From NCBI RefSeq assembly GCF_001427305.1, contig NZ_LMFZ01000045.1, positions 122,598 to 186,597 on the forward strand: DNA of 64,000 bases. Reading direction: 5' to 3'. Below, in pieces: positions 52,541 through 61,332 of this stretch. Position numbers and translations under genes: made by a program. Source of the DNA: Duganella sp. Root1480D1 (GTDB taxonomy: Bacteria > Pseudomonadota > Gammaproteobacteria > Burkholderiales > Burkholderiaceae_D). Position 1 is the first letter of the stretch. Every line of letters starts with the position of its first letter. The notes under the pieces are model-generated. The model saw only the letters and a list, made by a program, of their open reading frames with translations. It was not told the DNA's origin and did not search any database.

Positions 52541-53530
52541 TTATTGTTTTTGGTACTGGTTGACCGCCCGGTTGTGGTCGGTCAGGTTATCGGAGAACTG
52601 GCTGGTGCCATTGCCGCGCGCCACAAAGTACAGCGCAGCGGATTTGGCCGGCGCCAGCGCCGCCGTCAGCGAGCCGACGCCCGGCAGGGAAATCGGGGTC
52701 GGCGGCAGGCCGACCCGGGTATAGGTATTGTAGGGGGTGTCGGTTTCCAGGTCCTTCTTGCGGATATTGCCGTCAAACTTGGCGCCGATGCCGTAGATCA
52801 CGGTCGGGTCGGTCTGCAGCAGCATGCCCAGCTTGAGGCGGTTCACGAACACCGCGGCAATCATATTGCGTTCCGACTTCTGGCCGGTTTCCTTTTCCAC
52901 GATCGAGGCCATGGTCAGCGCCTCGTAAGGAGTCTTGTACGGCAGGCCGGGATCGCGCTTTTCCCAGGCGTCGCCCAGGCGCTTCATCAGCATGCTGTGC
53001 GCCTGGCGGAAAATCGCCAGCTCGCTGGAATTCTTGGCAAAAAGGTAAGTATCTGGAAAGAACAGGCCTTCCGGGTCCTTGAAATCGGGATTGATGCGCG
53101 CCATCAGTTCACGGTCGCTGAGCTCGGCGGTGTCGTGCTTCAGGCCGGTATGCGCCGCGATGGCCTGGCGCATCTGGCGGAAGGTCCAGCCTTCGATAAT
53201 GGTCAGCGATTCCTGGGCGAACTCGCCGCGCACCAGTTGACCGATCAGTCGCATAGGCGTCGTGCCAGGTTTCAGTTCATACGTGCCAGCTTTGAGCTGG
53301 CCGCTCTTGCCGGTGACGCGTGCCAGCAGGTTGAACATCAGCGGCTGGATCGGCACGCCGGCATCGGCCATTTGCTGGCCGGCAGCGCTGGCGCCACTGC
53401 CTTTGCTGATCGTGAATTCAATGGCAGGTTCCTGGCCAATGACAGGCTGCCCTGCCCACCAGGCAAACCCGCCCACGGCTCCGGCTGCGGCCAATAAACC
53501 CAGTGCGATCGACTTCTTGATAAACGCCAT
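52541..53530 (-). CDS. mltG: Endolytic murein transglycosylase
   Basis: This 329-residue inner-membrane lytic transglycosylase cuts nascent peptidoglycan strands and ends their growth. There is one N-terminal membrane helix (about 6-28), a LysM-like part (about 40-110), and a YceG catalytic domain with the key glutamate in MASIVEKETG near 210. The ATG at 53530 is chosen over an in-frame TTG at 53536. It is the first gene of mltG-tmk-holB-pilZ and is divergent from ygfZ, a common beta- and gammaproteobacterial arrangement. Confidence 0.93.
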   Translation of the reverse strand: MAFIKKSIALGLLAAAGAVGGFAWWAGQPVIGQEPAIEFTISKGSGASAAGQQMADAGVPIQPLMFNLLARVTGKSGQLKAGTYELKPGTTPMRLIGQLVRGEFAQESLTIIEGWTFRQMRQAIAAHTGLKHDTAELSDRELMARINPDFKDPEGLFFPDTYLFAKNSSELAIFRQAHSMLMKRLGDAWEKRDPGLPYKTPYEALTMASIVEKETGQKSERNMIAAVFVNRLKLGMLLQTDPTVIYGIGAKFDGNIRKKDLETDTPYNTYTRVGLPPTPISLPGVGSLTAALAPAKSAALYFVARGNGTSQFSDNLTDHNRAVNQYQKQ

Positions 53531-53623
53531 TTCCAAATGCCCGTTCGGTAACTCAATCTTGACCCAGTTTCAGCCTGGACGACAGCGTTTTCCAAGCCCC
53601 CGGCGCAATTTGCGCGGGATCAC

Positions 53624-53629
53624 TATAAT
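53624..53629 (+). promoter_or_regulatory. Perfect -10 box for ygfZ
   Basis: TATAAT lies 45 bases upstream of the ygfZ ATG, in the gap divergent from mltG. A matching -35 box is weak. The opposite-strand promoter for mltG was not recognised. Confidence 0.4.
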
Positions 53630-53674
53630 GAAGGCCGTAATGATAATGCTTTCATCGCCAGAATATGGGAATTT

Positions 53675-54682
53675 ATGAATAACTGGAATCAACTTTTGAC
53701 TCAGGAACAAGAAACACTGAGCACGAGCCAGCTCGCGACCGGATTTGTCGCCGTGCTGACCGACCAGGGCCTGATCGCCTTCAGCGGCGAAGAATCGGCC
53801 AGTTTCCTGCATAAGCAGTTGACCAACGACGTCGAGCACCTGGGGCTGGGCGAGGTGCGCCTGGCCGGCTATTGCTCGCCCAAGGGCCGCATGCTGGCGT
53901 CCTTCCTGATGTGGCGGACCGAGGAGTCGATCTTCCTGCAATTGCCGCGCGCGATCCAGCCGGCGGTGCAGAAACGCTTGCAGATGTTCATCCTGCGCAG
54001 CAAGACCAAGCCGGCCGACGTGACCGAGCAGTATGTCACCCTGGCCGTCGGCGGCGGCGATGCCGAAGCCGTGCTGCAGACCTGGTTCGATGTGCTGCCG
54101 GCCAAGCCGTTCAGCAAGATCGACCACCCGCTGGGCAGCGTGCTGCGGGTGGCCGATGCCTTCGGTGCGCCGCGCTACCTGTGGCTGGCTTCGGCCGAGA
54201 CCGCGACGATGGCAGCTTCCATGCTGAAGGACCGCTTGCTGGTCGGCGGAAACGAGGCCTGGCGCCTGTCCGAAATCCATGCCGGCGTGCCGCAGGTCGG
54301 TCCCGGCACCCAGGAACAGTTCGTGCCGCAGATGGTCAATTTCGAGCTGCTGGGCGGCGTGAACTTCAAGAAAGGCTGCTATCCCGGCCAGGAAATCGTG
54401 GCGCGCAGCCAATACCTGGGCAAGCTGAAACGTCGTACCGCACTGGCGTCCATCAGCGACGCGGCGGCAGCACCGGGCGCCGAAGTGTTCTCGCCGGCCG
54501 ATCCGGAGCAACCATGCGGCATGGTGGTCAACACGGCGCGCAATGGCGCCGGCGGTGTCGACGCACTGGTGGAAATGAAGCTGGAAGCCCTGGAAATGGG
54601 CGAGGTGCGCTTCGGCTCGGCCAGCGGCCCGGCTTTGCAGTTCAAGCCCCTGCCCTACGCGCTGGATAAGCTCGACGTCTGA
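53675..54682 (+). CDS. ygfZ: tRNA-modifying/folate-binding protein YgfZ
   Basis: This 335-residue protein is GcvT-like and binds tetrahydrofolate. It supports assembly or repair of iron-sulfur enzymes such as MiaB. The family signature KKGCYPGQEIVAR is near 231-243 with its conserved cysteine. It is divergent from mltG and followed after two bases by the DUF4936 gene. GGGAATTT before the ATG gives a modest ribosome-binding site. Confidence 0.93.
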   Translation: MNNWNQLLTQEQETLSTSQLATGFVAVLTDQGLIAFSGEESASFLHKQLTNDVEHLGLGEVRLAGYCSPKGRMLASFLMWRTEESIFLQLPRAIQPAVQKRLQMFILRSKTKPADVTEQYVTLAVGGGDAEAVLQTWFDVLPAKPFSKIDHPLGSVLRVADAFGAPRYLWLASAETATMAASMLKDRLLVGGNEAWRLSEIHAGVPQVGPGTQEQFVPQMVNFELLGGVNFKKGCYPGQEIVARSQYLGKLKRRTALASISDAAAAPGAEVFSPADPEQPCGMVVNTARNGAGGVDALVEMKLEALEMGEVRFGSASGPALQFKPLPYALDKLDV

Positions 54683-54684
54683 TC

Positions 54685-54975
54685 ATGGACCTCTACGTGT
54701 ATTACAAGGTGCAGGCCGCCCATGCGGCTGGCCTGCAGGGGGCGGTTATCGCCATGCAGTCGGCGTTGTCGGCGGCGCATGGCGTGGTTGCGCAGCTCAA
54801 ACGGCGCCCGGAGACTGCCGGTGGGGTGCAGACCTGGATGGAGGTGTATCCGGCGCTGGCCGGCGACGCATTTGTGGCCGAACTCGATGCCGCAGTGGCA
54901 CAGGCCGGCCTGGCGCGCTGGATCAGCGGCCCGCGCCACGTTGAAGTCTTTGAGGATTTGCCGCCATGTGCCTGA
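54685..54975 (+). CDS. DUF4936 family protein
   Basis: This 96-residue protein starts MDLYVYYKVQ, a form typical of the DUF4936 family found in betaproteobacteria downstream of ygfZ. The fold appears as a small alpha/beta barrel (VYYKVQ, LKRRPE, TWMEVYP, RHVEVFEDL). Function unknown. It starts two bases after ygfZ and overlaps the NRDE gene by ten bases. Confidence 0.75.
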   Translation: MDLYVYYKVQAAHAAGLQGAVIAMQSALSAAHGVVAQLKRRPETAGGVQTWMEVYPALAGDAFVAELDAAVAQAGLARWISGPRHVEVFEDLPPCA

Positions 54976-55799
54976 TTGTCTTTGCCTGGCAGGTCGTGCC
55001 CGGCGTGCCGCTGATTGCAGCCGCCAACCGCGATGAATTCTACGATCGCGACACCACGCCGGCTGCGCCGTGGCCGGATGCGCCGCATATTTACGCGGGA
55101 CGCGACCTCAAGGCTGGCGGCAGCTGGATGGGCATCACTCGTCCCGCCGAGGATGGGGACGCAGCGCCGCAGCCGATGCCGCGTGCCGAATGCGGCGGCG
55201 CGCACGCGCCGCCAACCGGTGGCGCGGCGGCTGGCGCCGCTGCCGGCGGGCCGTCGCGTTTTGCCGCGATCACCAATGTACGCAACCCGCAGGAGCACAA
55301 TCCGCTGGCGCCATCGCGCGGCCAGCTGGTGGCCGGCTTCCTGGCCGGCGTCATGACGGCACAGGAATATGTGGCGCAGATTGCCGCGGGCGCAGGAGCA
55401 TATAACGGCTTCAACCTGGTCCTGTGCGACGGCAAGGAGCTGGTCTGGTACTCGAACAAGGGCAATGACGACCCGCGCAACGGCATGCCGCTGGAGCCGG
55501 GGATCTATGGATTGTCGAACGCCCTGCTCGACTCGGCGTGGCCGAAGGTCCTGAAGACCAAGGCGCAATTTGCCAGCCTGCTGTGCCTGGGCGCGCCGGA
55601 AGACGCCTACTTTGAAATGCTGTCCGACACCACCCGTGCGCCGGACCTGCGTTTGCCGGAAACCGGCGTGCCGCTGGAACTGGAGCGGCTGCTGTCGGCC
55701 GTGAAGATCGAGTCGCCGAACTACGGCACGCGCAGCTCTACCGTGGTCAAATTGTATTCAGACGCGCCGGCGCAACTGCACGAAGTGCAGATCCGTTAA
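54966..55799 (+). CDS. NRDE family (TANGO2-like) protein
   Basis: This 277-residue protein begins MCLIVFAWQ and carries the eponymous NRDE motif at about 20-23 (AANRDEFYDR), as in TANGO2/Ser-rich T10-like proteins linked to heme or lipid handling. An Ala/Gly/Pro-rich insertion lies near 65-95. It overlaps the preceding gene by ten bases and the convergent small gene by four. The catalytic role is unknown; the N-terminal cysteine suggests Ntn-hydrolase-like processing after removal of Met. Confidence 0.88.
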   Translation: MCLIVFAWQVVPGVPLIAAANRDEFYDRDTTPAAPWPDAPHIYAGRDLKAGGSWMGITRPAEDGDAAPQPMPRAECGGAHAPPTGGAAAGAAAGGPSRFAAITNVRNPQEHNPLAPSRGQLVAGFLAGVMTAQEYVAQIAAGAGAYNGFNLVLCDGKELVWYSNKGNDDPRNGMPLEPGIYGLSNALLDSAWPKVLKTKAQFASLLCLGAPEDAYFEMLSDTTRAPDLRLPETGVPLELERLLSAVKIESPNYGTRSSTVVKLYSDAPAQLHEVQIR

Positions 55800-56053
55800 G
55801 GAAGCTGCTCGCGCACGCAGGACGGTTTTTCCTTGCCCTGGCGGCTGCAGGAGATCAGGGTGCGGGTGCCGGTGTCGATAGCATAGAAATGGGTCGGGCC
55901 GTTGGCCGTGGCTGGCGCCGCGGCGGCGGCCGGCCAAGGCGTGCCGGCACCGCCGACCTGCGCCTGCGCGACCTGGATCGGGCTGATGGAACCGGCCAGG
56001 AAGCCCGCGCCAAACACTGCGCAAACGCCAAGCGCGATGATCGAACGTTTCAT
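55796..56053 (-). CDS. Small exported or membrane-anchored unknown protein
   Basis: This 85-residue protein starts at ATG 56053 with AGGAG six bases upstream. The N-terminus is a signal peptide or anchor (KRSIIALGVCAVFGAGFLAG, 2-21). The mature part has an Ala/Pro stretch, then HFYAIDTGTRTLISCSRQG with two cysteines that could form a disulfide. No family is recognised. It is the last gene of the minus-strand run and follows the GNAT gene with nine bases between. Confidence 0.6.
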   Translation of the reverse strand: MKRSIIALGVCAVFGAGFLAGSISPIQVAQAQVGGAGTPWPAAAAAPATANGPTHFYAIDTGTRTLISCSRQGKEKPSCVREQLP

Positions 56054-56062
56054 TGTCAACTC

Positions 56063-56494
56063 CTAAAATTCGTAGTGCATTTCGATGTGGGGAATGCCTG
56101 CTTCGTAGAAGACATCGCCGGCCATGGCGAAACCATGGGCCAGGTAGAACTCCGCCGCGTGGGTCTGGGCGCTGAGCACCACCTTCTGGTCGCCGCGCCC
56201 GCGGGCCTTCTCCATCAGGCCTTTCAGGATGGCGCCGCCGATACCCGCGCCGCGCGCGCTGCGCAGCACCGCCATGCGGCCGATATGGCCATCAGGCAGC
56301 AGGCGCCCGGTGCCCAGCGGCTTGCCGCCGGCATCGTAAGCCACGGCGTGCAGGCAGGCGGCATCCCTGTCGTCCATTTCCAGGTCGGCGGGAACGTTCT
56401 GTTCCTGCACGAAGACTTCCATGCGGATCGGTTTCGCGTCGGCCTGCATGGCGGCCCAATCGCCAAAGCGGAGTGTTGTCGTCATGCCGCGCAT
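56063..56494 (-). CDS. GNAT family N-acetyltransferase (ElaA/YjdJ-like)
   Basis: This 143-residue acetyltransferase has VFVQEQNVPADLEMDDRD near the N-terminus, a form common in this subgroup. The acetyl-CoA binding loop RSARGAGIGGAIL is near 80. ATG 56494 lies four bases after the SDR stop; ATG 56485 is the alternative start. It is the distal gene of the fatty-acid-type operon, but its own substrate is unknown. Confidence 0.8.
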   Translation of the reverse strand: MRGMTTTLRFGDWAAMQADAKPIRMEVFVQEQNVPADLEMDDRDAACLHAVAYDAGGKPLGTGRLLPDGHIGRMAVLRSARGAGIGGAILKGLMEKARGRGDQKVVLSAQTHAAEFYLAHGFAMAGDVFYEAGIPHIEMHYEF

Positions 56495-56498
56495 TCTC

Positions 56499-57395
56499 TC
56501 ACAACATTGCGCGCAAGGCCTCACGCACCTGCGGCGTGGCCGCGTAAGGGTCGGCCGGATTGTCCTGGGCCACCATGTCGCGTGCCCGCTGCGCCACGCC
56601 GTCCAGCGCCTGCGGGTGGGTGAAGATGTAGAATTTGTTGCCGGCAATGGCGGCGAAGGTCAGTTCCGCCACGTCGCGCGCCGACACCTTGCCGGAGGTA
56701 ACCGCCTTGCTCACCATGGCCTGCGCGGCCATCTGGCTGGCGGTCGGCTTGCCTTCCATCGGCGTGTCGCCTGGCCGGTTGCGGTGCGACTGGTGGATGC
56801 CGGTCGGGACGAAAAATGGGCACAGGACGGAGGCGCCGACCGGGGCGCCGACCAGCGACAGGTCGTGGTACAGGCTTTCGCTCAGTGCCACCACCGCATG
56901 CTTGGACACGTTGTAGACGCCCATCACCGGCGGGCAAAGCACGCCCGCCATGGACGAAGTATTCACGATGTGGCCCTCGTAATCCGGATCGCGCCTGGCG
57001 CATTCCAGCATCAGCGGAGTGAAGATGCGCACGCCGTGGATCACGCCCGACACGTTCACGCCCATCACCCAGTCCCAGTCAGCTTCGGTCGCTTCCCACA
57101 GCAGGCCGCCGAAACCGACGCCTGCATTATTGAAGACCAGGTGCACCGCGCCGAACTCGCGCATCGCCGCATCGGCCAGCGCCTGCACTTCGGCCGCTTT
57201 GCGCACGTCGCAGCGCAGTGCCAGGACCTGGGCGCCCTGGCCGCGCAATTCGGCGGCGGTGGCGTCGAGCGCGTCCTGCTGCACGTCCGCCAGTACCAGT
57301 TTCATGCCCAGCGCGTGGGCTTTGAGCGCGAATTCGCGGCCGAAGCCGCTCGCGCCACCGGTGATTACTGCAACTTTGCCCTGGAAGTTTTTCAT
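56499..57395 (-). CDS. Short-chain dehydrogenase/reductase
   Basis: This 298-residue NAD(P)-dependent oxidoreductase has cofactor motif TGGASGFG at 12-19, NNAGVG near 90, catalytic serine in VNTSSMAG and YNVSK (Tyr and Lys) near 162. Long C-terminal part with PTGIHQSHRNRP. It is coupled to the MDR reductase gene by an ATGA overlap. The length and the late loop resemble SDRs of the hydroxyacyl or retinol type. The substrate is not assignable. Confidence 0.88.
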   Translation of the reverse strand: MKNFQGKVAVITGGASGFGREFALKAHALGMKLVLADVQQDALDATAAELRGQGAQVLALRCDVRKAAEVQALADAAMREFGAVHLVFNNAGVGFGGLLWEATEADWDWVMGVNVSGVIHGVRIFTPLMLECARRDPDYEGHIVNTSSMAGVLCPPVMGVYNVSKHAVVALSESLYHDLSLVGAPVGASVLCPFFVPTGIHQSHRNRPGDTPMEGKPTASQMAAQAMVSKAVTSGKVSARDVAELTFAAIAGNKFYIFTHPQALDGVAQRARDMVAQDNPADPYAATPQVREALRAML

Positions 57396-58390
57396 GGAGT
57401 CAGTTTCACAAGTTGTTTGCCGAAGTTGTGGCCCTGCAGCAGGCCGATAAGGGCTTCCGGCGCCGACGCCAGGCCCTGGGAAATCGTTTCGCGGTATTTC
57501 AGCTTGCCCGCTGCGACCAGCCTGCCCATCTCGGACAAGCCTTGCGGCCACATATCCATATGCTCGGTGACGATGAAGCCGCGCAGCGTGATGCGGCTCA
57601 GCAGCAGCTTCTTGGCATTGCGGATCGGGATCTCGGCGCCGGTATAGCCGGCCAGCAGGCCGCACAGCGCGACGCGCGCAAAGGCATTGGTTCGGCCCAG
57701 CGCCGCGTCGAACACTTCGCCGCCCACGTTTTCGAAGATGGCGTCGATGCCGCCCGGCGTGGCGGCGGCCAGGTCGGCCTTCAGGTTGCCGGCCTTGTAA
57801 TCGACGCAGGCATCGAACCCCAGCTCATTGACCACGTAGTCGCATTTCGCCTTGCCGCCGGCAATGCCGACCGCACGGCAGCCCGCCAGCTTGGCCAGTT
57901 GGCCGACGGCGCTGCCGACGGCGCCGCTGGCGGCGGACACCACCACGGTTTCACCCAGCTTGGGACGCAGGATTTCATGCATGCCATACCAGGCGGTCAT
58001 GCCGGGCATGCCGACCGCGCCAAGGTGGGCGGAGGCCGGAATGGCGCCGGTGTCGACCTTGCGCAGGCCGCTGCCGTCGGAGACGCCCATTTCGGCCCAG
58101 CCGAACATGCCGGCCACGAATTCGCCCACCGCGAAGCCGGCGTTGCGCGACGCGATCACCTCGCCCACGGTGCCGCCGATCATGGTCTGCTCCAGCGGCT
58201 GCGGCGCGGCATAGCTTTTCGCCTCGCTCATGCGGCCGCGCATATACGGGTCCAGCGACAGGTAATGGTTGCGCACCAGGAGCTGGCCTTCCGCCAGCGT
58301 CGGCACGGCGACTTCCTCAAGCCGGAAATTTTCCGGCACGACAGCGCCGCGCGGGCGCGAGGCCAGCACGATGCGATGATACTTAGTCAT
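57392..58390 (-). CDS. NADP-dependent medium-chain reductase (curcumin reductase-like)
   Basis: This 332-residue zinc-independent MDR enzyme has the start HRIVLASRPRGAVVPENFRLEE and the LSLDPYMRGRM motif of NADPH-dependent curcumin/2-alkenal reductases (CurA type). The cofactor fold has SAASGAVGSAVGQLAK near 150. It reduces double bonds in alpha,beta-unsaturated carbonyls, which fits beta-oxidation side products. It is coupled to the downstream SDR. Confidence 0.88.
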   Translation of the reverse strand: MTKYHRIVLASRPRGAVVPENFRLEEVAVPTLAEGQLLVRNHYLSLDPYMRGRMSEAKSYAAPQPLEQTMIGGTVGEVIASRNAGFAVGEFVAGMFGWAEMGVSDGSGLRKVDTGAIPASAHLGAVGMPGMTAWYGMHEILRPKLGETVVVSAASGAVGSAVGQLAKLAGCRAVGIAGGKAKCDYVVNELGFDACVDYKAGNLKADLAAATPGGIDAIFENVGGEVFDAALGRTNAFARVALCGLLAGYTGAEIPIRNAKKLLLSRITLRGFIVTEHMDMWPQGLSEMGRLVAAGKLKYRETISQGLASAPEALIGLLQGHNFGKQLVKLTP

Positions 58391-58399
58391 TCAAACTCC

Positions 58400-59185
58400 T
58401 TAGACCGCCGAGACCCCGCCATCCACTGCCAGGACCTGGCCGGTAATGTGCCGGCCGGCGTCGGAGGCGAACAGCGCAACTGCGCCTTTCAGGTCCTCGT
58501 CGCCGCCCAGGCGCTGCAGCGGCGCGGCCGCCGCCAGCTTGTCCTCACCCATGGCCTTGATCACGCCTGCGCTCAGCTTCGACGGGAAGAAGCCCGGCGC
58601 CAGCGCATTGACGTTGATGCCGTACTCGCCCCACTCGCCGGCGAGGGTACGGGTGAAGTTGATCAAGGCCGCCTTGGACGTATTGTAAGCGACGGTCTTC
58701 ATGGTGCCGGGGCCATTGCCGGCCAGGCCGGCAATCGATGCGATATTGATAATGCGCCCGCTGCGGCGCGGGATCATGGAGCGCTTGCCGACCGCTTGCG
58801 ACAGCAGGAAGATGCTGCGCACGTTCAGGTTCATCACCTTGTCCCAGGCCTCCAGCGGATAGTCTTCGGCAGGCGCGCCCCAGGTGGCGCCGGCGTTGTT
58901 GACCAGGATGTCGATGTGGCCGCCCAGCGCCGCCAGCGCGGCATCGACCAGCGGGTCGACCGCAGCTTCCTTGCCCAGGTCGGCGGCAATGGCAAAGGCC
59001 TGCACGCCGTTTTGCGTCAGTAGCGCAACCGCTTCGTCCAGGTCGGCCTGCTTGCGCGAAGTGAGCACCACCCTGGCGCCCAGTTCGCCCAGCGCCAGGG
59101 CCATTTGCAGGCCCAGGCCGCGCGAGCCGCCGGTGACCAAAGCGGTTTTGCCTGTGAGGTCGAAGAGTTGCTGGGTAGTTCGCAT
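58400..59185 (-). CDS. Short-chain dehydrogenase/reductase
   Basis: This 261-residue SDR has the cofactor motif TGGSRGLG at 18-25, NNAGATWG near 93, INIASIAG and YNTSK (Tyr and Lys) near 160-170. The end, GGDEDLKGAVALFASDAGRHITGQVLAVDGG, is typical of ketoacyl-reductase-like SDRs. ATG 59185 is chosen over an upstream in-frame codon, since the canonical SDR fold begins there. It sits between the Dabb gene and the MDR gene with nine- to ten-base gaps. Confidence 0.9.
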   Translation of the reverse strand: MRTTQQLFDLTGKTALVTGGSRGLGLQMALALGELGARVVLTSRKQADLDEAVALLTQNGVQAFAIAADLGKEAAVDPLVDAALAALGGHIDILVNNAGATWGAPAEDYPLEAWDKVMNLNVRSIFLLSQAVGKRSMIPRRSGRIINIASIAGLAGNGPGTMKTVAYNTSKAALINFTRTLAGEWGEYGINVNALAPGFFPSKLSAGVIKAMGEDKLAAAAPLQRLGGDEDLKGAVALFASDAGRHITGQVLAVDGGVSAV

Positions 59186-59195
59186 GATCGAGTCC

Positions 59196-59498
59196 TTATA
59201 TTGTGTAGTCCATGCACTGGCGCGCGTCGCGCACAGCGCTGAAGAATGGTTTAAGTGCCTGGTGCTGCGGGTGCGACTGGTAAGCGTCAAGCGCTTCTTT
59301 GCTGTCGAATTCGGAATACAGCACGACGTCGTAAGTGGCTTCCAGGCCGGGCGCGGCGAGTCCCACTTCCAGTTTCAGGATGCCTGGCACGATGCCGGCG
59401 CAGGCCAGCAGCTGTTGCTTCATCCTGGCGGCATTGGTGGCGCGGTCGGCGCCTTCAGCGTGCTCTTTCAGCTTCCACATGACGATGTGCTTGATCAT
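59196..59498 (-). CDS. Dabb (stress-responsive alpha/beta barrel) family protein
   Basis: This 100-residue protein starts MIKHIVMWKLKEHAEG, the usual Dabb beginning. It shows the segments YDVVLYSEFDSKEALDAYQSHPQHQALKPF of the ferredoxin-like dimeric barrel. Related proteins include stress proteins and polyketide or terpenoid-ring cyclases; a metabolic role beside acyl-CoA enzymes is possible. GAGGA precedes the ATG by seven bases. Confidence 0.88.
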   Translation of the reverse strand: MIKHIVMWKLKEHAEGADRATNAARMKQQLLACAGIVPGILKLEVGLAAPGLEATYDVVLYSEFDSKEALDAYQSHPQHQALKPFFSAVRDARQCMDYTI

Positions 59499-59508
59499 TC
59501 GCTAGTCC

Positions 59509-61332
59509 TCAGAACCACGCGTCCTGCATGTCGAGCGTGGTGGTGTCGAGCGCGGCCAGCAAGTCCAGTTGCGGCTGGACCCTGGGCAGCTCCCATTGAT
59601 AGAAATAGCGGCAGGCTTGCAGTTTGCCGCGCCGGAAGCTGTCCTCTTCCGGCAAGCTGGCCACGGCTACCATGGCTTGCTGCAGCCAGATCCAGGCAAG
59701 CACCACATGCCCCACCGCTTCCAGGTAGACCGTGGCGTTGGCCAGGGTCTGGTTCAGGTCGGGGGCAGCATACAGTGCCTGCGTGACTTCTTCAACCCGG
59801 CGCCAGGCCGCGTCCAGCGCATCGGCGTGGGCGGCGAGCTGGCGGGCATCGGCACTGCGGCCCGCGCTGCGCGCGCTGTGCACGGTGGCGCGGATTTCTT
59901 CGGCCATGGTCTTCAGCAGCGCACCGTCGTGAATGCTGGCCTTGCGGCCCAGCAGGTCCAGGCCGTGGATGCCGTGGGTGCCTTCGTGAATCTGGTTCAG
60001 GCGGTTATCGCGGTAGAACTGCTCGACGTTGTACTCGCGCGTGTAGCCGTAGCCGCCATGCACCTGGATCGCCAGGTTGTTCGCTTCCAGGCCCCATTGC
60101 GAAGGCCAGGATTTGGTGATCGGCGTCAGGAATTCCAGCAGGCGGCCGGCGCGCTGGCGCAATTCCGGCGTCTCGCCGGTGTGCTCGTCATCGACCAGGC
60201 GGGCACTGTACAGGCACAGGCCAAGCGCGCCTTCCACGTAGGCTTTTTGCGCCAGCAGCATGCGCCGCACGTCGGTATGGGCGATGATCGGCAATTGCGG
60301 CGAAGACGGGTCCTTGGCCGCTGGATGGCGGCCTTGCGGGCGTTCGCGCGCATAGTCCAGCGCGTGCAGGTAGCCGGTGTAGCCCAGCACCGCCGCTGCC
60401 AGGCCGACGCCGATGCGGGCCTCGTTCATCATATGGAACATATTGAACAGGCCCTGGCCTTCGCGTCCCACCAGGTAGCCAATGGCGCCGCTGCGCCCGC
60501 CCGGTTGCTGGCGCCCTTCGCCGAAATTGAGCAGACAGTTGGTGGTGCCGCGGTTGCCCATCTTGTGGTTCAGGCCCGCCAGCGCGATGTCGTTGCGCTC
60601 CCCACCGTCGAGGAACTTGGGGACGATGAACAGCGAAATGCCCTTCACGCCCGGCACCAGCTTGCCGTCCGGGCCGGGAATCTTGGCCAGCACCAGGTGG
60701 ATGATGTTTTCGGCCAGTTCGTGCTCGCCGCCCGAGATCCACATCTTGTTGCCGGTCAGGCGGTACTGCGCGGCACTCTCGGGGTCGGGCTCGGCACGCG
60801 TCGTAATGTCGGACAGGCTGGAGCCGGCCTGCGGCTCGCTCAGGCACATGGTGCCGAACCAGCGCCCTTCCAGCATGGGCCGCACATAGTGTTCGACTTG
60901 CGCACTGGAGGCGCACTTGAGCAGCGTATTGGCATTGCCGATGGTGAGGAAGGCGTAGCTGGAAGTCGCCATATTGGCAGCCGTGAAGTAGGCGGTGACC
61001 GCCTTCTCCACTGTCAGCGGCAATTGCATCCCGCCCAGCGCGTAATCGTGGCCGGCAGCCATCAGGCCGGCGGCCGAGAACGCATCGAGCGCGCGCTTGA
61101 CTTCAGGGATCACGCTGACGCGTTCGCCGTCGAACCGCGGCTCGTGCTGGTCGCTCAGTTTGTTGTGCGGGGCGAACAGCTCGCTTGCCATCCGTTCCGC
61201 CGTGTCGAGGGCGGCCGTGAAGGTCTCGCGGTTATGGTCGGCGAAGCGCGGGCGCCTGGCCAGCCCTTCTACGTCCAGCCAGTCGTACAGCATGAATTCG
61301 ACATCGCGGCGATTCAGCAGCCGGGACGCCAT
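59509..61332 (-). CDS. Acyl-CoA dehydrogenase, long form (about 600 residues)
   Basis: This 607-residue FAD enzyme introduces a double bond into acyl-CoA. There is an N-terminal helical domain (about 40-155), a beta domain with FGTMCLSEPQAGSSLSD near 165 and WISGGEH near 200, a C-terminal helical domain with catalytic-region YGYTREYNVEQFYRD near 440, and an extra C-terminal domain as in DmdC-type dehydrogenases. The ATG shares one base with the thiolase stop. The substrate chain length or branching cannot be read from sequence. Confidence 0.9.
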   Translation of the reverse strand: MASRLLNRRDVEFMLYDWLDVEGLARRPRFADHNRETFTAALDTAERMASELFAPHNKLSDQHEPRFDGERVSVIPEVKRALDAFSAAGLMAAGHDYALGGMQLPLTVEKAVTAYFTAANMATSSYAFLTIGNANTLLKCASSAQVEHYVRPMLEGRWFGTMCLSEPQAGSSLSDITTRAEPDPESAAQYRLTGNKMWISGGEHELAENIIHLVLAKIPGPDGKLVPGVKGISLFIVPKFLDGGERNDIALAGLNHKMGNRGTTNCLLNFGEGRQQPGGRSGAIGYLVGREGQGLFNMFHMMNEARIGVGLAAAVLGYTGYLHALDYARERPQGRHPAAKDPSSPQLPIIAHTDVRRMLLAQKAYVEGALGLCLYSARLVDDEHTGETPELRQRAGRLLEFLTPITKSWPSQWGLEANNLAIQVHGGYGYTREYNVEQFYRDNRLNQIHEGTHGIHGLDLLGRKASIHDGALLKTMAEEIRATVHSARSAGRSADARQLAAHADALDAAWRRVEEVTQALYAAPDLNQTLANATVYLEAVGHVVLAWIWLQQAMVAVASLPEEDSFRRGKLQACRYFYQWELPRVQPQLDLLAALDTTTLDMQDAWF